From positions 1 to 64,000 of the forward strand of contig CAZVED010000004.1 of the NCBI GenBank assembly GCA_964626205.1: a stretch of DNA of 64,000 nucleotides, given 5' to 3'. The stretch comes from CAZVED01 sp964626205. GTDB taxonomy: Bacteria > Patescibacteriota > Patescibacteriia > SG8-24. Made by a program: the position numbers and the translations under genes. Under the pieces are notes generated by a model. That model saw only the letters and a list, made by a program, of their open reading frames with translations, had not been told where the DNA came from and made no database searches. Numbering within the stretch: position 1 is the stretch's first letter; each line of letters begins with the position of its first letter. This document shows, piece by piece, positions 60,201 through 64,000 of this stretch.

Positions 60201-62558
60201 GGCACTGTCTTGTATGAGGCTGCCGCGAGCTTCTTCTGGGATGACATCAATCTGACGAATGGCGTGACGTATCACTACGCGGCATACGCATACGACGAAG
60301 CCGGAAATTTCTCGGCAGGCGCGTTCGCCAACGCGACACCGCTTGAGGGGCTTCCACTTCCGGTTCTCGCCTGCTCCGACTCCGATGGTGGCCTCTCGTT
60401 CGAGGTCGCAGGAACGGTGACGACGCCATCCGGAGCGTTCATCGACGCATGCGTGGACGAGACGATGCTTCGCGAATACTTCTGTGCCGGAACATCCGTA
60501 CAGGAACAAGCGTACGTTTGCGATGCTGGCGCACGTTGCTTGGCAGGACGCTGCGTCCCTGAGGACTACGTGCCCATGCCGGATACATGCGGTAACAGTT
60601 TCTGTGATGGTGTCGAGACGAACCTTTCATGTCCGTCGGATTGTCCGGTGGCAGCAGGTATTCCGTTGCAGCATCTTGGGGCGACAAACGTGCCTCCCGA
60701 AGAGCGTTTGCAACTGGATTTGGTGCGGTTCTATGCGACCGAACGACAGATTGAGCTCGTCTTCGACGAGAATAACCGTATCGCCATCTATCCGGCGACG
60801 ACCGTCCGTGTGTATCTGCCGGACGCAGCGATCCGGAAGCCGATTCGCGAGGCATATGCGACCATCGAAAGTTCTTCGTATGCGATGCGTGAGACGCGGA
60901 GCTATGAGACGAGCATCGTCATGCCGAAGGAGACCGCAGACCACCCGCTCACGTTCAGCGTGCTGTATCAGGACGGCACACACGAGATCACGGAGTACTC
61001 GTTCGTCGTCAATCCGTTCAGCGTCATCTATGAGGTGGTCGGTGGCAAGCCGGTTCCGGTCGCGGATGCTCGTGTGGCCGTCTTCCGACAGGACGAGCGT
61101 GGCAGGTTCGGCCTGTGGGATGCCGATCGCTTCGGGCAACAGAATCCGATCGTCACGAACGTTTCCGGCTCGTACGGCTTCATTGCCGAACCCGGCACGT
61201 ACCGCCTGCAGGTGGAAGCTCCCGGATTCCGTCCGTTCCAGACGCTGCCGTTCCGCGTCCGCGAGAACCTTGTCGGTCGTGATGTCGAGATGGTCCGGTT
61301 GCCACCGCCATTCATCGAGAATCCCGTGGAGAACATCGTCAACCGTGCGGCATTCTTGCTCGATGCGACACGGCAAGAAGTGATGGAGTTCATCGATAAC
61401 GAGTTCGTCGAGGAGGGGACGGTAACCGTGGCACCGGTCGCCCTCGCTGTCGCCGCGACGAATGCCGCGGCCGTGGTGCCTCACCTGCCATTCCTGTACT
61501 CGCTCCTTGCGCACCCGTTCCGCATCATCGCAATGCGGCGCAGGAAGAAGTGGGGGGTCGTTTTCGACGCCATCACGCAGATGCCGGTGGACCTCGCGAT
61601 TGTCCGTTTGCTGGACGCGGAGACTGGACGCATCATGCGTACCGCCGTGACGGATCAGCAAGGTCGGTACGCATTCATCGTGAAGCCAGGGTCGTATCGC
61701 TTGACGGCGACCAAAGTCGGCATGACGTTCCCATCCGTCTTCCTGAAGGAAAAGAAAGAATCTGCGCGTTTCATCGACCTGTACCACGGAGAGCCTGTGG
61801 CTGTCAGCGCGGAAGACGTCATCACTGCGAATATCCCGCTTGATCCGATTGGTAGCGCAAAGACGCCGACGCGCATCGTATGGGAGGGCGTTGGCCGGAG
61901 GTTCCAGCACGGCATCGGCATTCTCGCCATTGTCACGATGGTCGGCGTCATGGTCATCGCGCCGAGCATGTTCACGGCGGCGCTCTTGGCCGGGAATGTG
62001 ATCTTCTATGCGGTCTTCCGGCGTGTCACATCGGTACGGCACCCGAAGAGCTGGGGTATCGTCTACGACGAGGAAACGGGCAAGCCCCTTACGAACGTCG
62101 TCGCCCGCGTGTTCGACACGGCATACGACAAGCTGCTGGAGACACAAGTGACAGACATCAAAGGTCGGTACGCGTTCCTTGTCGGCAATAACGTGTATTA
62201 CGTGACGTTCGAGAAGCCAGGATATCGGAAACGGCAGAGTGACAAGGTTGACCTGCTCGCCGGCGACAAGGCGAAGGATCAGGTCGTCGCGGTCGATGTT
62301 ACGCTCTCGCAGGCGAAGGGCGATGGCGAGACGAAAAAGCCGGAGGCTCCACCACCCCTTCTCGTGCCACCGCCTACGGCGACGCCTCCTCCGATGTCAC
62401 CGCTCGCCCCGCATGCGCGGGAGATCGACGAAGAGCAGCTCGCGGAATCGGCGGTCGGGTCCGTCGCTCAGATGCTCGAGCATGAGGAGCCTGATGATGG
62501 GCAGAAAAAGGAATGGATAGAGCGACATCGACCGGAGGATGAAGAAGGTAAACAGTGA
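57279..62558 (+). CDS. giant multidomain surface protein (FN3, Cys-rich, carboxypeptidase-regulatory-like)
   Basis: The 1759-residue protein has an export segment (about 14-37), an N-terminal module shared with the 55006 product (about 40-205), and a Cys-rich C-G-D-G-K-V-E-G-D-E-M-C-D-D-G-N repeat (about 211-240). Five FN3 domains follow (about 250-725), then three related domains with L-S-W-T-N-P and I-V-R-K (about 727-1020), and a second Cys-rich C-G-N-S-F-C-D-G motif (near 1105). Three carboxypeptidase-regulatory-like domains (G-x-Y-x-F-x-x-x-P-G-x-Y) are interleaved with hydrophobic segments near 1385-1410 and 1540-1580. The tail is Pro-rich and acidic. It is a likely adhesion or scaffold protein. 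Confidence 0.85.
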   Translation: MNQETRQTTLLQRLSLTLGFGLLVVVASSTLVFFASATAVSERSDTLSNQTSGQASSHTIRFTLSGGNAFAAAEQIVVDFGEDDARFAVAGMTFAAADIEVDDGTSRTTYSVTNGPASCVGSLGANDIAVGIDDATGVITMEACPSFVASAAGALVTIRIGAVAGGTDRITNPTAGSHLIDIVDAAGDCQTFGDVCAIGIAILDAGMVTISAVVPPVCGDGKVEGDEMCDDGNLVGGDGCSSTCRNENDGGTSVDIAPPVISNVRVEDVTTTSVTVAWDANEPASGRVEYGADQTYGSVAGQSAFLYAHTIGLSGLQPNTTYHFRVCSTDPTQNEACSGDATFMTASVQDALPPVITNIQVTSVTATSATIVWTTDEAATSFVDYDTDGAPYASVATTAGLATAHSVALSGLQPNTTHHFRVRSGDASSNEAFSTDLTFMTASVQDTLPPVITNIQVTNVTATSATIVWTTDEAATSFVDYDTDGAPYAAVAPTSGLATAHSVTLSGLQPNTTYHFRVRSVDAYGNESFGTNMTLATWDALPPVITNIQVTSVTATSATIVWTTDEAATSFVDYDTDGAPYASVATTAGLATAHSVALSGLQPNTMHHFRVRSVDGGANEAVSENATFRTLVPAAPVVSDVQVTDVTDSSARITWVTDTTSTTVVEYGLSTTYGAVVSNPTLSTNHLALITGLTNGTMYHFRVSSTDAYDQTTIVDGGTFTTTADVTAPPNVTGFIAEPGDALVLLSWTNPAAADFAGVRILRKTTGFSSGPTDGDMVYSGVAQSFADMGVSNDIVYYYTIFAFDEVPNFSTGAVVSATPVGPEDMTPPGPVTGFMAIAGDASVELSWTNPMDADLRGVRIVRKEDGCPVDETDGTTVYAGLATSRMDIGLMNDTTYCYAAYAYDAVPNFSFGTTATATPVAIEDVTPPGPTTDFVATAGDAIVLLTWTNPTDTDWRGTRIVRKVGSDPTSPTDGTVLYEAAASFFWDDINLTNGVTYHYAAYAYDEAGNFSAGAFANATPLEGLPLPVLACSDSDGGLSFEVAGTVTTPSGAFIDACVDETMLREYFCAGTSVQEQAYVCDAGARCLAGRCVPEDYVPMPDTCGNSFCDGVETNLSCPSDCPVAAGIPLQHLGATNVPPEERLQLDLVRFYATERQIELVFDENNRIAIYPATTVRVYLPDAAIRKPIREAYATIESSSYAMRETRSYETSIVMPKETADHPLTFSVLYQDGTHEITEYSFVVNPFSVIYEVVGGKPVPVADARVAVFRQDERGRFGLWDADRFGQQNPIVTNVSGSYGFIAEPGTYRLQVEAPGFRPFQTLPFRVRENLVGRDVEMVRLPPPFIENPVENIVNRAAFLLDATRQEVMEFIDNEFVEEGTVTVAPVALAVAATNAAAVVPHLPFLYSLLAHPFRIIAMRRRKKWGVVFDAITQMPVDLAIVRLLDAETGRIMRTAVTDQQGRYAFIVKPGSYRLTATKVGMTFPSVFLKEKKESARFIDLYHGEPVAVSAEDVITANIPLDPIGSAKTPTRIVWEGVGRRFQHGIGILAIVTMVGVMVIAPSMFTAALLAGNVIFYAVFRRVTSVRHPKSWGIVYDEETGKPLTNVVARVFDTAYDKLLETQVTDIKGRYAFLVGNNVYYVTFEKPGYRKRQSDKVDLLAGDKAKDQVVAVDVTLSQAKGDGETKKPEAPPPLLVPPPTATPPPMSPLAPHAREIDEEQLAESAVGSVAQMLEHEEPDDGQKKEWIERHRPEDEEGKQ
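58326..59094 (+). repeat. identical ~201-bp FN3-coding duplication
   Basis: 58326-58526 and 58894-59094 are identical base for base in the listed sequence, 568 bp apart. A diverged third copy (58617-58817) lies between them. The identity ends at C58527/T59095. Confidence 0.9.
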
Positions 62559-62598
62559 CCGGCCCGGGAGCTTTCTCTGCTGAAAGCTCCCGCCCGGT
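62557..62598. terminator. long hairpin after the giant gene
   Basis: GACCGG..GGGAGCTTTC and GAAAGCTCCC..CCGGTC pair over about 18 bp with loop TCTGCT. There is no T-tract. Confidence 0.55.
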
Positions 62599-62653
62599 CC
62601 CTGGTTACGAGGACTGCGAAACAGCAGCCGCGTACAAGGGACTGAAATACAAA

Positions 62654-64000
62654 ATGTCAGGTTTGCAGTACAACAAGGTTCTTCCGCTTTTGCGGCGAAT
62701 GTTCACGCTTGGCGTGCATGCTTTGGGCATGCTCGCTGTGCTTTTGGTGGCATCCGTCGCTTTGGCATCGGGTCCGGACCAGAACCGCATTCTCAACTAC
62801 CAGATCCGCCTCACGGATGCCAATGGCATCGCGGTTCCGGACGGAACGACCGACATCAAGCTCACTTTCTACACTGCCGCATCCGGAGGGACGCAGCTCT
62901 ACACGGCCTGTTCCGCCGACGGTTCACCGACCGGTACGCCGACAGCAGTCGAGGCGACGTTCACTTCAGGCGTCGCGACGGTGCTTATTGGCGATACGGG
63001 CATCACGTGCGCTTCCGGATCCGCCGTGGCGATTCCGGCGACATTGTTCACCAACACCGCGATGTATCTCGGCGTCACCGTCGAGGCGGATGCGGAAATG
63101 ACCCCACGCAAGCGCATTGTCGCGGCCGGATACGCATTGAATGCCGACCGTCTCGATGACCTTGAGACATCGGCAGTCGGTGGCTCTGGTGCATTCGTGC
63201 CGATCACGGACGGCAGCGGCAACCTGACGTTGACCGAGGACCTTGCAGTGGACGGCACCACGTTCCTTGTCGACAGCGCGAACAACCGCATCGGTATCGG
63301 CACGATCACACCGGATGCCGTGCTCGATATCGAGGGTGCGGAAGACACAGAACGCATTCGCCTCACGGACGCGACGAACGTCGATTCCGTCGGCATTTAT
63401 ACCGGCTCCGGTACGCCGAACGGCTCGCTCACTGCGCAGGCCGGCTCCATCTTCCTCGATCAGACCGGTGGCGTGTACGTAAACACGAACGATGGTACCG
63501 CATGGTCGTTGTTGTCCGCAGGCGGCAGCATGGCTATCGGTGGCACGATTACGAGCGGCACGGTCGGCTCGCTGCTGTTCGTCGGTTCCGGTCCGTCACT
63601 CGCACAAGATAACGCGAACGTGTTCTGGGATGATGCGAGTAACCGACTCGGCATCGGCACCAACGCGCCGTTGCGTACGCTCGACGTCGCGGGCTCGCAG
63701 CGCCTCCGTGGTACTGGCAGCACAGTGCTTACCGGCACTATCGATCCCGCTGCATCCACGACAGTGACTGGCGTAGGTACTGCGTTTACCACGGAGATCG
63801 CGCTTGGCGACCGTATCGTCGTCGGTGGCGAAACTCGCACTGTGGTCGCGATCGCTTCCGACACGTCGCTCACGGTCGATCAGGCATTCTCGGACAATGC
63901 GAACGATACGTCGCCGGATGTGCTGTCCGCGATTGCGACGTTCCTGAAGAGCGACGGAACTCTGGGTCCGTCCGTGAACGACATCGGTGAACTCGTCATC
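62654..64000 (+). CDS. secreted protein with tail-fibre-like repeats (3' end beyond window)
   Basis: The frame starts at ATG 62654 and runs open to 64000 (449 codons seen). A signal peptide (about 22-39, ending L-A-S-G) is followed by a domain with I-L-N-Y-Q-I-R-L-T-D-A-N-G and by N-R-I-G-I-G-T-x-x-P-x-x-x-L-D repeats (twice). These resemble the stalk repeats of tail-fibre or chaperone-of-endosialidase-type proteins. It is the last of the surface locus. No phage genes are nearby. Confidence 0.75.
   Translation, partial: MSGLQYNKVLPLLRRMFTLGVHALGMLAVLLVASVALASGPDQNRILNYQIRLTDANGIAVPDGTTDIKLTFYTAASGGTQLYTACSADGSPTGTPTAVEATFTSGVATVLIGDTGITCASGSAVAIPATLFTNTAMYLGVTVEADAEMTPRKRIVAAGYALNADRLDDLETSAVGGSGAFVPITDGSGNLTLTEDLAVDGTTFLVDSANNRIGIGTITPDAVLDIEGAEDTERIRLTDATNVDSVGIYTGSGTPNGSLTAQAGSIFLDQTGGVYVNTNDGTAWSLLSAGGSMAIGGTITSGTVGSLLFVGSGPSLAQDNANVFWDDASNRLGIGTNAPLRTLDVAGSQRLRGTGSTVLTGTIDPAASTTVTGVGTAFTTEIALGDRIVVGGETRTVVAIASDTSLTVDQAFSDNANDTSPDVLSAIATFLKSDGTLGPSVNDIGELVI

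Noticed and set aside
62654..64000. Prophage tail fibre
   Set aside because: It has a signal peptide, and no other phage gene is near.

Overview
The window reads as a piece of a bacterial chromosome with the look of a Candidate Phyla Radiation (Patescibacteria) genome. This is inference from gene content: a GC-rich sequence, standard stop codons (TGA is a stop), compact single-copy housekeeping genes (rpmH-rnpA-yidD, dnaA-dnaN, pnp, polA, holA-rpsT, a single Xer recombinase), many small membrane proteins without clear relatives, and very large multidomain surface proteins. No rRNA, CRISPR array, phage or IS element was seen.

Layout. 1-6766 (minus) is the bulk of a giant secreted NHL-like repeat protein that runs off the left edge. 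6983-13078 holds a ferredoxin/flavoprotein pair, a C39-like peptidase, an orphan sensor histidine kinase, a CNNM/CorC-type membrane protein and a DipZ-like thioredoxin. 13108-20752 is a mosaic of single genes separated by terminators: a membrane-anchored glycoside hydrolase, a trypsin-like protease, adenylate kinase, NUDIX and HAD enzymes, a 2-oxoglutarate/Fe(II) oxygenase, deoC and a lipoprotein. 20805-26950 has two tRNAs, a Xer recombinase, rpsO, a NYN-domain protein, pnp and an unknown membrane-anchored protein. 26951-27601 has no gene but carries a promoter, strong secondary structure and a terminator, so it is a candidate structured RNA. Next come dksA-like and lspA, a run of six small minus-strand genes (mostly tiny membrane proteins), comM, a LysM/M23 hydrolase, an HD-type ppGpp-hydrolase-like gene, hppA, two micropeptide genes and tig.

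39199-43160 is the classical replication-origin neighbourhood (yidD-rnpA-rpmH diverging from dnaA-dnaN). Beyond it lie PBP1A, a ROK kinase, tRNA-Cys, polA, holA, rpsT and rmuC. 52584-53463 is an AT-rich, gene-free stretch holding five near-perfect parS centromere sites. From 53562 to the right edge is a surface-protein locus: two related secreted proteins, a C-terminally anchored protein, a 1759-residue FN3/Cys-rich/carboxypeptidase-regulatory-like giant, and the start of another secreted repeat protein.

Expression signals are unusually legible. Many genes have a TTGAC(A/G) -35 box, a spacer of about 17 bp and a TAnnnT -10 box. They fall into two classes: genes with a GGAGG ribosome site, and genes whose -10 lies only 6-10 bp before the ATG and so should give leaderless mRNAs. 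Together the window joins replication, segregation and envelope construction, flanked on both sides by large cell-surface proteins that share domains.
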